The position numbers and the translations under genes are program-made. A DNA stretch of 51,202 bases from CAKUFA01 sp963646285 (GTDB lineage: Bacteria > Bacillota > Clostridia > Christensenellales > Aristaeellaceae): the NCBI GenBank assembly GCA_963646285.1, contig CAVIWF010000013.1, positions 1 through 51,202 on the forward strand. Reading direction: 5' to 3'. Below, piece after piece: positions 39,018 through 46,824 of the stretch. A model generated the notes under the pieces. It searched no databases, was not told the origin of the DNA, and worked only from the letters and a program-made list of their open reading frames with translations. Every line of letters begins with the position of its first letter. Position 1 is the first letter of the stretch.

Positions 39018-40436
39018 ATGATGAACAGGAATCCGATTGTACTGGACGTTAATCATATGATGGCAGATACCCTGGGCTTCCAATACGGCATCAGCCGGGG
39101 TCAGGTAGAGGAGTATGCACCCTTTGCTGCTGCAGCCAATCAGGCCGTGCAGAAGGCTCGGGGCACGGGCAAGATGGGCTGGACGGAACTGCCTTACAAC
39201 CAGGACGAGATCGTTGCCAAGATCGAGAAGGTAGCTGCCCGGGTGCGGGAGAACTTCGACACCTTTGTGGTGCTGGGCATCGGCGGCAGCGCCCTGGGCC
39301 CCATTGCGGTGCAGCAGGCCCTGAATCACCTGCACTACAACGACCTGCCGGCTGAAAAGCGGGGCGGCCCCCGCCTGTATGTGGAAGACAACATCGACCC
39401 GGAGCGCATGCGTGCCCTGCTGGATGTGATCGACGTGAAGCACACCTGCTTCAATGTGATCACCAAGTCCGGCGCCACGGCGGAGACCATGAGCCAGTAC
39501 CTGACCATTTCCGAGCTGCTGAAGGAGGAAGTGGGAGAGAAGTGGGCCGACCACATTATCGCCACCACGGACAGCGAAAAGGGCAACCTGATCAAGCTGG
39601 CCAAGGAAAACGGCTTCGAGCTGTTCTTCATCCCGGACTCCGTAGGCGGCCGGTTCTCTGAGCTGTGCCCTGTGGGTCTGGTGCCTGCTGCCGTGTGCGG
39701 CATTGACATCCGTGCCATGCTGGAAGGCGCCGCCGCCATGGACGCCCGCTGCAAGACCGACGATGTGTGGCACAATCCTGCCCTGCTGGAAGCCGTGCTC
39801 CAGTACATCTGCATGGAAGACATGGGCGTGAACATCAACGTGACCATGCCCTATGCGGACAGCCTGAAGTACATGGCAGACTGGTTCTGCCAGCTGTGGG
39901 CAGAAAGCCTGGGCAAGAATGTGACCCGGAAGGGCATGGCCAAGAACTGCGGCCAGACCCCGGTAAAGTCCCTGGGTGTTACCGACCAGCACAGCCAGCT
40001 GCAGCTGTACACCGAAGGCCCCTATGACAAGGCCATCACCCTGCTGAAGGTGGAGAATTTCCGGGCAGAGAGCCCCATTCCCCACGGCTGCGAAGCCTTC
40101 CCGGATGTGGCTTTCCTGGGCGGCAAGAGCCTGAACCAGCTCATCGAGGCGGAGCGTCAGGGCACCGAGTACGCCCTGATGAAGAAGGGCCGCATGAGCC
40201 AGACCATCATCCTGCCCGAGGTGAACGCTCACACCATCGGCCAGCTGATCTTCTTCTACGAAATGGCCACCGCCTATGCAGGGGAACTGCTGGACATTGA
40301 TGCCTTCAACCAGCCCGGCGTGGAAGAGAGCAAGATTGCCTCCTACGCAGTGCTGGGCAACAAGAGCGAGAAGTACGCCCTGAAGGCCGCCGAAATGGCC
40401 AAGCGCCCGGCGGAAAAGAAGGAGTACATCCTGTAA
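39018..40436 (+). CDS. pgi: Glucose-6-phosphate isomerase
   Basis: A 472-residue cytosolic enzyme interconverting glucose 6-phosphate and fructose 6-phosphate in glycolysis. Signature regions are VLGIGGSALGP near residue 75, ITKSGATAETM near 150 (phosphate-binding SIS fold), PDSVGGRFSELCPVGL near 210, GVTDQHSQLQLYTEGP near 325 and NQPGVEESK near 432. The length of about 470 is slightly longer than the typical 450-residue Firmicutes enzyme but shorter than the 550-residue enterobacterial type. GAAAGGA precedes the ATG at 39018. It is a single gene with its own terminator. Confidence 0.97.
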   Translation: MMNRNPIVLDVNHMMADTLGFQYGISRGQVEEYAPFAAAANQAVQKARGTGKMGWTELPYNQDEIVAKIEKVAARVRENFDTFVVLGIGGSALGPIAVQQALNHLHYNDLPAEKRGGPRLYVEDNIDPERMRALLDVIDVKHTCFNVITKSGATAETMSQYLTISELLKEEVGEKWADHIIATTDSEKGNLIKLAKENGFELFFIPDSVGGRFSELCPVGLVPAAVCGIDIRAMLEGAAAMDARCKTDDVWHNPALLEAVLQYICMEDMGVNINVTMPYADSLKYMADWFCQLWAESLGKNVTRKGMAKNCGQTPVKSLGVTDQHSQLQLYTEGPYDKAITLLKVENFRAESPIPHGCEAFPDVAFLGGKSLNQLIEAERQGTEYALMKKGRMSQTIILPEVNAHTIGQLIFFYEMATAYAGELLDIDAFNQPGVEESKIASYAVLGNKSEKYALKAAEMAKRPAEKKEYIL

Positions 40437-40450
40437 ATCCCCGTGAAACA

Positions 40451-40489
40451 AACATCCCGGCGAGGAGAAATCTTCGCCGGGATGTTTTT
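40451..40489 (+). terminator. Terminator of pgi
   Basis: Arms AACATCCCGGCGA (40451) and TCGCCGGGATGTT (40474) are perfect, followed by a T-run, 14 bp beyond the stop codon. Confidence 0.9.
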
Positions 40490-40508
40490 ATGCATGGAAT
40501 TATTTGAT

Positions 40509-41480
40509 TCACACCATCATGCCCATGCCCTTCACCGCCATCCGCAGCCCCGTTGCCAGCATCATCACCACCATAAAGCGGTGAAACACGGCCATGGCTT
40601 TGGGCGGAAGGGTTCTACCCAGGAGGGAAAACACCCCCATGACCGGCAGGGTGCCCAGGCACCAAATCACCATGGAAACGCCGCCCTTCACTGCACTGCC
40701 GCAGGCAGCGGCATACAGCCACATGGTGCCAGAGGCGGCACAGGGCAGCAATCCGTTCAGGATGCCTACCACAAAGGGCTTTCCGCCTCCGTGGCGGCGC
40801 CAGCTCGCCGGCAGGCGGCACACTCCGGGAAGCTGAGCCCGGATGCGGCGCAGGCCGGGGAAGACGCCCCAGGCGCAAAGGCCGATGAACAGCACTGCCA
40901 AGCCGCACAGGGTGTAGATCATGCTTTTCAGTTTGGGCGAAAAGGTTAACACCTGTCCCAATGCGCCAAAGATCAGGCCCAGAAGAAGCGAAATCAGCAG
41001 GCGTCCCCCCTGATAGCGGACAAAGGCGTGGGCGACAGGCTGCTTTCTGCCCTGCAAATCTTGGGTGCCCGTCTGCGCCAGCAGAATGCCGCCGCACATG
41101 CAAATGCAATGGGTGCCAGTCATGAGCCCTGCCACCAGCAGAAACAGCAGGGATGCCCCCTGCTCCACCTGAGGAATTTCCGGCAGGGGCAGCCAGGACA
41201 GGAGAAGCACCATCCCCACCGCCGCCGCCAGGGTCAGCACCTCCGTCATCACGCCGCCCCGGGACTTGGGGCAGGGGGCATAGCCGATCTGGGTCAGCAG
41301 TGCGCCCAGTGCTTCTTGGGTGGTCAGTGCCGGGTCATAAGTGATCCGCACGGTGGATTTCCAGTAGGACACTTCCCCCCGCACCACGCCAGGAGCGGCA
41401 AGCACCGCTTCCAGAATGGTATCCTCGCAGGGGCGGCAGGTCATGCCGGATACAGAGGTTTCATAAAGGGCAGTTTCCAT
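40509..41480 (-). CDS. HMA domain fused to a SafE/DsbD-like membrane domain (copper handling)
   Basis: A 323-residue protein. Residues about 5-72 form a heavy-metal-associated domain with the Cu(I) site GMTCRPC. The rest is a six-to-seven-helix membrane domain of the sulfite-exporter/urease-accessory (DsbD_2, SafE) type with GTHCICMCGGI and NGLLPCAASG, whose conserved cysteines and prolines mark the translocation core. Such fusions accompany copper P-type ATPases and cytochrome-oxidase copper supply. It starts directly next to the P-type ATPase stop codon, so both are translated from one transcript. It is the last gene of the copper operon. Its exact role (copper shuttling or thiol-redox relay) is inferred. 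Confidence 0.9.
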   Translation of the reverse strand: METALYETSVSGMTCRPCEDTILEAVLAAPGVVRGEVSYWKSTVRITYDPALTTQEALGALLTQIGYAPCPKSRGGVMTEVLTLAAAVGMVLLLSWLPLPEIPQVEQGASLLFLLVAGLMTGTHCICMCGGILLAQTGTQDLQGRKQPVAHAFVRYQGGRLLISLLLGLIFGALGQVLTFSPKLKSMIYTLCGLAVLFIGLCAWGVFPGLRRIRAQLPGVCRLPASWRRHGGGKPFVVGILNGLLPCAASGTMWLYAAACGSAVKGGVSMVIWCLGTLPVMGVFSLLGRTLPPKAMAVFHRFMVVMMLATGLRMAVKGMGMMV

Positions 41481-43478
41481 TCAGTTCTTCTCCTTGGCTT
41501 CGGCTTTCTTCAGTTTCAGGGCATGCAGCAGCACGGCAATGGAGGAAAACGACATGGCGGCAGAGGCAATGGAAGGGTTCATCATGCCCACGGCTGCCAG
41601 CGGAATGCACACCAGATTGTAGCACAGAGCCCACAGCAGGTTTCCCCGGATATTGCCCATGACCTCCTTGGCAAGGCGAAGGGCAAGAGGAACAGCCGTC
41701 AGCCGATCCCCCGTCAGCACAATGCCTGCAGACTCCCGTGCCGCATCAGTGGCAGAGGGCAGCACAGCGGAAACATCCGCACAGGCTAGGGCAGGGGCGT
41801 CGTTGACCCCATCCCCTACCATGACCACCCGCTTCCCCTGCTCCTTCAGGGATTGAATATAGGCAGCTTTCTCCTCCGGGGCAGCAGAGGCAATCACCGT
41901 ATCAATGCCTGCTTCCCGGGCAAAGGCTTCCGCAATTTCCGGCTTATCCCCGGAAAGCATCACCAGAGACATGCCCTGCTTTTTCAGCTGATGCACCGCT
42001 TCTTGGGCATCCTGCCGGAGCCTGTCTGGGGTGCCTTCCCGGCGGGATGCCCCCAGGGTCAGGGTGCCGGTTTTGTCGAAGACCACCACCTGCGCCCGGG
42101 CGGCGGCTTCCATCTGCCGGGCGTTGCGGAAAAGGATCCCCATTTCGGCAGCCCTGCCGGTACCCACCATGATGCTGGTGGGGGTCGCCAGACCCAGGGC
42201 ACAGGGGCAAGCCACCACCAGCACCCCGCACATGGTCATCAGCGCCGTATCCATCTCCCCGGGAGCGGCAAAGAAGTACCAAAGGGCAAACACGGCAATC
42301 GCAATGACCAGCACCACCGGGATGAACACCCCGGCAATCTGATCCACCAGAGACTGCACCGGGGCACGGGAGTTTTGCGCCTCCTGCACCATGGCGATCA
42401 TCCGCTGAAGGGTGGTATCCCGCCCCACCCGGGTCACCTGCATGGTGACGGTGCCCCGGCGGTTCAGTGCACCCCCCATCATCCCATCCCCCGCCTGCCG
42501 GGGCACAGGCTCGCTTTCGCCAGTCAGCACAGAGGCATCCACAAAGCATTCTCCTGTAAGCACCACCCCGTCTGCCGGAATCCGTTCACCGGGGGACAAA
42601 AGCACCACATCCCCAGGATGCAAGGCATCGGCGGAAACCGGCGTGGGCTTCCCCTCCTTCAAGAGGGTGGCCTTTTGGGGAATCAGGTGCACCAGTGCCC
42701 GAATGGAGGACATGGTTTCCCCCCGGGCGGCGATTTCCAGATACTTGCCGAAGAAAATCAGGCTCAGCAGCACCCCCTGGCAGAGGAAATACAGCTTCAC
42801 ATCCTCATGGACGGTGAAGGTCAGGCAGGCGCTGTACAGGTAAATCACCGTGGTGGACAGGGCAATGAGGAAATCCATGTTCAGCTGACGGCTGCACAGG
42901 GCACGCCAAGCCCCCCGGTAAAAATACCTGCCGGGCACAAGCTGCAGCAGGGTGGCCAGTGCCAGCTGCACAAGGGGCGCAGGGCTCCAGAAAATAGGCG
43001 TTGCCAGCAGCAGGGAAATCAGCAGCCTGCGCAGCATGGCCAGCTGGTCACTTTGCTCAAGGGCTTCCTCGCCGCTGTCCCATTGCAGCACATCGAAGGA
43101 GGATGCAGGCACAGCCTGCCGAAGATCCTGCGCCGTTATGCCCATGGGATAAAGGGACAGCTGCAGTGTGGCTCCATCCTGCCCAGCAGCCTTGACCCCG
43201 GGCAGGTGGGACAGCTTTTCCGCCGCTGCCCGGCCACTGTTTTCATCCGGGAAGCCCAGGCGCACCTGCTCCATGGGCAGGGCGAAGCCTGCCCGTGCAA
43301 CGGCAGCCTCCATGGCAGGCAAATTCAATGCGGTTTCATCCACATCCAACAGGGCTCTGCCGCTGGCATACTGCACCTGTGCTTCCCTGACCCCTGCCTG
43401 CCGGAGCAGGATCCGCCGAAGGTGGGGGGCACAGGCGGCGCAGTCCATGCCGAAAATGCGCAGCGTCAGGCGGCTCAT
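41481..43478 (-). CDS. copA: CopA-like P1B-type ATPase lacking the nucleotide-binding domain
   Basis: A 665-residue copper-transport-ATPase homologue. The N-terminal HMA domain has FGMDCAAC (Cys13, Cys16); a second HMA-like fold near 70-130 has no CxxC. The actuator TGES is at 319-322, the transmembrane Cu site CPC at 424-426, the phosphorylation site DKTGTLT at 468-474 and the hinge GDGVNDAP near 555. Only 35 residues separate DKTGTLT from SGDKPE; normal CopA has well over 100 there, including the SEHP motif of the ATP-binding N domain. The N domain is therefore missing in frame, with no stop or frameshift. The start at 43478 overlaps the previous stop (ATGA). Confidence 0.9.
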   Translation of the reverse strand: MSRLTLRIFGMDCAACAPHLRRILLRQAGVREAQVQYASGRALLDVDETALNLPAMEAAVARAGFALPMEQVRLGFPDENSGRAAAEKLSHLPGVKAAGQDGATLQLSLYPMGITAQDLRQAVPASSFDVLQWDSGEEALEQSDQLAMLRRLLISLLLATPIFWSPAPLVQLALATLLQLVPGRYFYRGAWRALCSRQLNMDFLIALSTTVIYLYSACLTFTVHEDVKLYFLCQGVLLSLIFFGKYLEIAARGETMSSIRALVHLIPQKATLLKEGKPTPVSADALHPGDVVLLSPGERIPADGVVLTGECFVDASVLTGESEPVPRQAGDGMMGGALNRRGTVTMQVTRVGRDTTLQRMIAMVQEAQNSRAPVQSLVDQIAGVFIPVVLVIAIAVFALWYFFAAPGEMDTALMTMCGVLVVACPCALGLATPTSIMVGTGRAAEMGILFRNARQMEAAARAQVVVFDKTGTLTLGASRREGTPDRLRQDAQEAVHQLKKQGMSLVMLSGDKPEIAEAFAREAGIDTVIASAAPEEKAAYIQSLKEQGKRVVMVGDGVNDAPALACADVSAVLPSATDAARESAGIVLTGDRLTAVPLALRLAKEVMGNIRGNLLWALCYNLVCIPLAAVGMMNPSIASAAMSFSSIAVLLHALKLKKAEAKEKN

Positions 43479-43987
43479 CCCTTCTGCACCGCCTGCTTCA
43501 GCTTCAGGTACTGGCGGAATGCCGCCACAGAGGATGGCAGGCACAGGGCAGGCACTTCAAACAGGAACACCCAGCTGATCCAGTCCACCCCTTGATAGAA
43601 AGCGCCCTGCCATGTAACCCCACGGATCAGGTCAAAGTAGGAGAAGTTCCACACCCCCCACAGGCCGGAAAATGCGCCGCACAGGTGAATGATCAGGAAC
43701 CCTGCCGTGGTAAAGACCCCAGCAAAGGCGGTGACCAGGGATGCGCTGGCACGCTGCATTTTCGTTAGAAAAATGGAAACCACCGGCAGGATGTACACCA
43801 CCAGATTCAGCACCAGCAGGGACAGGGGAATGCTGTACCCCCAGTTGAAAGCCTGCCGGAGATGGTCGCCGTCGTGCATCAGCACCGATGCCAAAATGAC
43901 CAGGCAGCAGGTCATCAGCGCCTTGCTCATGTTGGCGTCCAGCTTCTGGGCCAGCAGCTTCAGGGTCTTACGATTCTTTTCAGACAT
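43475..43987 (-). CDS. Multi-pass membrane protein, first gene of the copper operon
   Basis: A 170-residue membrane protein with about four hydrophobic helices (residues 33-52, 66-88, 95-120 and 140-160). A short loop HDGDHLRQAFNWG after the first helix contains two His and could bind metal; this is speculative. No family recognised. AAAAGGAGG precedes the ATG at 43987; the longer frame to 44035 would cross the operator and promoter. Its stop overlaps the P-type ATPase start by four bases, so translation is coupled and a role in the same metal system is likely. Confidence 0.85.
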   Translation of the reverse strand: MSEKNRKTLKLLAQKLDANMSKALMTCCLVILASVLMHDGDHLRQAFNWGYSIPLSLLVLNLVVYILPVVSIFLTKMQRASASLVTAFAGVFTTAGFLIIHLCGAFSGLWGVWNFSYFDLIRGVTWQGAFYQGVDWISWVFLFEVPALCLPSSVAAFRQYLKLKQAVQKG

Positions 43988-44006
43988 GGGAAAGCCTCCT
44001 TTTTTA

Positions 44007-44022
44007 TTTACCACTCGGTAAA
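44007..44022. promoter_or_regulatory. Operator-like palindrome in the copper operon leader
   Basis: TTTACC-ACTC-GGTAAA lies just downstream of the minus-strand -10 and upstream of the first copper-operon gene. A related ACC-AACT-GGT site (44054-44063) overlaps both divergent promoters. The TetR regulator encoded at 44103 probably binds both. Confidence 0.65.
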
Positions 44023-44025
44023 AAT

Positions 44026-44054
44026 AAAATAGCATACCGTTGCCTTTTTGTCAA
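44026..44054 (-). promoter_or_regulatory. Promoter of the copper operon
   Basis: On the minus strand TTGACA (44049-44054) and TATTTT (44026-44031) are separated by 17 bp. Its -35 lies inside the spacer of the divergent TetR promoter. Confidence 0.75.
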
Positions 44055-44068
44055 CCAACTGGTATACT
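44040..44068 (+). promoter_or_regulatory. Promoter of the TetR gene, overlapping the copper promoter
   Basis: TTGCCT (44040-44045) and TATACT (44063-44068) are separated by 17 bp. The ACCAACTGGT site sits between the two elements, consistent with autorepression. Confidence 0.7.
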
Positions 44069-44102
44069 AAACATCATCACAAGAGCAAAATGGAGGCCGC
44101 CT

Positions 44103-44720
44103 ATGCCGCTGATTGTGGATAAAGAAGCCATGCGGGAGAAGATTTTGTCCGCCTTTGAAGCCTGCCTGGAGGAGAAGCCCATGGACAGTGTTTCCCTGCG
44201 GGATATTGCCGCCAGGGCAGGCATGACCCACCCGAAGCTGCTGCACTACTTCCGCAATCGGGAGGAACTGGTGCTGGCCTACTGCGAATATGCCCGGAGG
44301 TACATGGCAGAGCACTGCCAGGCCTGGTTCCGTGCCCATCAGGCAGGGGAGTACGCCACGCCTCTTCAGTGCATGAATGCCTTCATGCAGTATGTAGCCG
44401 AAGGAGGCACCACGGAAAACCGTCCCCGTGCCACCATGCAGACCTATGTGCTGGCCAAGTACAACGGGGAGATTCAGCGCATGGTAGCAGAGGAGTTCGC
44501 CTCCTGGCGGGTAACCATGCTGACCTGCCTGAAGGGCATTTACGGCGATCAGGTGGACATGACCCAGGCGGAAGCCATGATGATCCTGATCACAGGCACC
44601 TTTGTATGCAACTATACCGGCGCATTAACGGGGGACATCAACGGCAGCATCCTGTCGGCGTTCCAGCCGCTGATTGAGGGGAAGCCGCCTGTCCATCAAA
44701 AGAGCCAAGAAAATGGATAA
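44103..44720 (+). CDS. TetR-family regulator, probable repressor of the copper operon
   Basis: A 205-residue regulator with an N-terminal TetR helix-turn-helix (VSLRDIAARAGMTHPKLLHYF, residues about 27-47; quoted as VSLRDIAARAG and MTHPKLLHYF) and a helical ligand domain. ATG 44103 has GGAGG 6 bp upstream; the longer frame from 44040 crosses the promoter. It is divergent from the copper operon, with overlapping promoters and two ACC-N4-GGT palindromes. TetR proteins are unusual as copper regulators (CsoR, CopY and CueR are the common types). The ligand could be a metal, as in ComR, or something else. Confidence 0.88.
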   Translation: MPLIVDKEAMREKILSAFEACLEEKPMDSVSLRDIAARAGMTHPKLLHYFRNREELVLAYCEYARRYMAEHCQAWFRAHQAGEYATPLQCMNAFMQYVAEGGTTENRPRATMQTYVLAKYNGEIQRMVAEEFASWRVTMLTCLKGIYGDQVDMTQAEAMMILITGTFVCNYTGALTGDINGSILSAFQPLIEGKPPVHQKSQENG

Positions 44721-44733
44721 GTTCACGAAACAA

Positions 44734-44781
44734 GGGCTGTCTCGAATGATTTTCCCAATCATACGAGACAGCCCCATTTTT
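44734..44781. terminator. Bidirectional terminator
   Basis: Arms GGGCTGTCTCGAATGATT (44734) and AATCATACGAGACAGCCC (44757) pair with one mismatch, followed by CATTTTTAT. It separates the converging TetR and histidine-kinase genes. Confidence 0.88.
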
Positions 44782-46000
44782 ATGCTTCCTTCCCCACTTT
44801 CCCGGGCACGGACAGGGTGAACACCGTGCCTTCCTCCCGGGTGCTGCGCACGGTCAGGGTACCGCTATGCATCTCGGCAATCTGCCTGGCAATGGCAAGC
44901 CCCAGCCCGAAGCCGTTGCCTGTGTGGGTTTCATCCCCCTGATAGAACCGGTCGAACAGGTGGGGCAGCTGCTGGGGGGGAATGGGATCTCCCGTGTTGC
45001 CCACCTGCATTTCCCACCGGTCGTGCCTGCCGGCAAGGGTCACCCACACCTGCTTTTCGCCCCCGGCGTACTTCATGGCGTTATCCAGCAGGATGGTCAT
45101 CAGCCGCCGCATGGAGGTTTCGCTGCAGGAGGCGGTCAGGTTCTCCTCCACCTGATCCCTCAGGGTAATGCCCCGCTCAAAGGCCAGAGGCTCCAGGGTC
45201 ATCAGGCAGTGGTTCAGCATGTCGGACAGGTTCACCATCTGCCTTTCCCCGGCGGATTGGCTCCCCTCCAGCCGGGCAAGGGTCAGCATTTCCTCCACCA
45301 GGGTGCGCATCTGCTGGGCTTCCTCCCGAGTGCTGTCGATCCAGGGGGCGCACTGCTCCACGGTTTTTTCCCCGTGCCGGGCAAGGATGGACAGGTTGGC
45401 AAGGATCACCGTCAGGGGGGTCTTCAGCTCGTGGCTGGCATCGGCAATGAACTGCTTCTGCTTCTCCCATGCCTGCTGCACAGGCCTGGTCAGCCACCGG
45501 GACAGGGGCAGCACCACCCCGAGGAACAGCACCAGCATCAGCACCGGGGTCAAAATCAGGCAGGTGATGATTTGGGTATGGAGCTGGAGGGCGGCCTCCT
45601 CCGTGCTGATGAAGGTAATGCGGGTGCTGCCCTCCGCATCCGTGCGGATCAGGTACCGAAGGGAATTCTCCTCCAGCACGCCGCTGGTATTGCCCTCCGC
45701 CTGAGCCGCTTCAGCCGCTGCAAAGGCTTCCTCTTCCTCCACCTCCAGCCCACGGGTGAACAGGTCGGTCTTCCCCCCGGGGGTAATGCGCACCACGAAA
45801 TAGGGGGTGGACGTGCGGTAGCTCCGGCTGCTGCTCCGGTTCAGGGGCATAATGGCGGCGCTTCGTAGCAGCTCCTTCTGCCGCTCCACATGCTGCCGGG
45901 CGTTAATGACAATGGTGCAGCCCATAATGCTGAGGGTCATGAGCAGGAGCGCCGCCATGAGCACTGCCACCACCCGTTTGCGCAGGCGGGAGATCATCAT
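44780..46000 (-). CDS. Sensor histidine kinase
   Basis: A 406-residue membrane kinase. Transmembrane helices lie near residues 10-33 and 145-167 around an extracytoplasmic sensor of about 110 residues rich in Glu/Ala (VEEEEAFAAAEAAQ). There is no obvious HAMP domain. HisKA carries His190 (DASHELKTPLT), the N box is LLDNAMKYAGG (304-314), the G1-equivalent GNTGDPIPP is reduced but recognisable, and the G2 box is NGFGLGLA (362-369). The start at 46000 overlaps the response-regulator stop codon, so the two are translationally coupled. The stimulus is unknown. Confidence 0.94.
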   Translation of the reverse strand: MMISRLRKRVVAVLMAALLLMTLSIMGCTIVINARQHVERQKELLRSAAIMPLNRSSSRSYRTSTPYFVVRITPGGKTDLFTRGLEVEEEEAFAAAEAAQAEGNTSGVLEENSLRYLIRTDAEGSTRITFISTEEAALQLHTQIITCLILTPVLMLVLFLGVVLPLSRWLTRPVQQAWEKQKQFIADASHELKTPLTVILANLSILARHGEKTVEQCAPWIDSTREEAQQMRTLVEEMLTLARLEGSQSAGERQMVNLSDMLNHCLMTLEPLAFERGITLRDQVEENLTASCSETSMRRLMTILLDNAMKYAGGEKQVWVTLAGRHDRWEMQVGNTGDPIPPQQLPHLFDRFYQGDETHTGNGFGLGLAIARQIAEMHSGTLTVRSTREEGTVFTLSVPGKVGKEA

Positions 46001-46671
46001 CCGTTTTCCTCCAATCGGTAGCCCACCATGCGCCGGTTCACCAGGGTCACCCGGCTCTTCAGGTAGCTCAGCTTCTTGCGCAGGAAGGAAATGTAGGCCT
46101 CCACGCAGTTATCCCCAGCCTCCGCATCCATGTCCCAGGCACGGAGGAGCAGGGTCTCCTTGGAGAAGTACCGGTCCTTGCTGCTCATCATCAGCCGCAT
46201 GATCTGATACTCCCGGCTGCTCAGCGGAATGGACCGGCTGCCGCACGTCAGCTGGTGGGTATCCACGGACAGGCTCAGGTCGTAGGCCTGAATGGCGTCG
46301 TTCACCGCATGATCCCCCCGGCGGAGGAGGGCACGGATCCGTGCCAGCAGCTCCTCCGGCTCGAAGGGCTTGGTCAGGTAATCATCCGCCCCGGCATCCA
46401 GCCCGCTGACCTTATCCGCCGTGCCCGAGCGGGCGGTGAGCAGCAGCACCGGCACGGCAATGTGCTTCTGCCGCAATTCCTTCACCACAGTGAAGCCGTC
46501 CATCCCCGGCAGCATCACATCCAGCACCACCAGATCATAGGCCTGGGTGGAGGCGCAGTACAGCCCCTCATTGCCGGTGTACACCGCCGAGGCCTCGTAG
46601 CCTGCATCCTCCGCAATGCTGGTAAGCGCCTTGGCCAGCCGAGGTTCGTCCTCCACGATCAAGATCTTCAT
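45997..46671 (-). CDS. OmpR-family response regulator
   Basis: A 224-residue DNA-binding regulator. The receiver domain has Glu7/Asp8, phosphoacceptor Asp51 (VVLDVMLPG), Thr79 and Lys101 (LTKPFEP). The winged-helix domain begins near residue 130 and ends with NRRMVGYRLEE. ATG 46671 starts MKILIVED; its ribosome-binding site is weak (GGCGGGAAGAG). The frame upstream to 46800 would read through the promoter. It is the first gene of a two-gene unit with the kinase at 44780. Confidence 0.94.
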   Translation of the reverse strand: MKILIVEDEPRLAKALTSIAEDAGYEASAVYTGNEGLYCASTQAYDLVVLDVMLPGMDGFTVVKELRQKHIAVPVLLLTARSGTADKVSGLDAGADDYLTKPFEPEELLARIRALLRRGDHAVNDAIQAYDLSLSVDTHQLTCGSRSIPLSSREYQIMRLMMSSKDRYFSKETLLLRAWDMDAEAGDNCVEAYISFLRKKLSYLKSRVTLVNRRMVGYRLEENG

Positions 46672-46694
46672 GCTCTTCCCGCCTTTCTCCCAGA

Positions 46695-46723
46695 AGCATA
46701 GCACGATGCAAGGATATTGTAAA
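46695..46723 (-). promoter_or_regulatory. Probable promoter of the second two-component system
   Basis: On the minus strand TTTACA (46718-46723) and TATGCT (46695-46700) are separated by 17 bp, about 25 bp before the start codon. Confidence 0.6.
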
Positions 46724-46785
46724 TCGGAAGGCTGAAAGGGAGCTGAAAAAGGGGAGGAATTCGGAAGGAGTTTTGCCTTGGATGA

Positions 46786-46818
46786 TAAACCCCCCTGCAC
46801 GCTCTCGCCTGCAGGGGG
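46786..46818 (-). terminator. Terminator of queA
   Basis: Arms CCCCCTGCA (46791) and TGCAGGGGG (46810) are perfect. On the minus strand they are followed by GTTTATC, only a short T-run, and lie 7 bp after the queA stop codon. Confidence 0.6.
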
Positions 46819-46824
46819 ATCTCC

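Noticed and set aside
42000..42080. Frameshift hiding the missing N domain of the P-type ATPase
   Set aside because: Only about 105 bases separate the flanking motifs, so no frame can encode the missing domain. It is a true absence in this sequence, by deletion or assembly.
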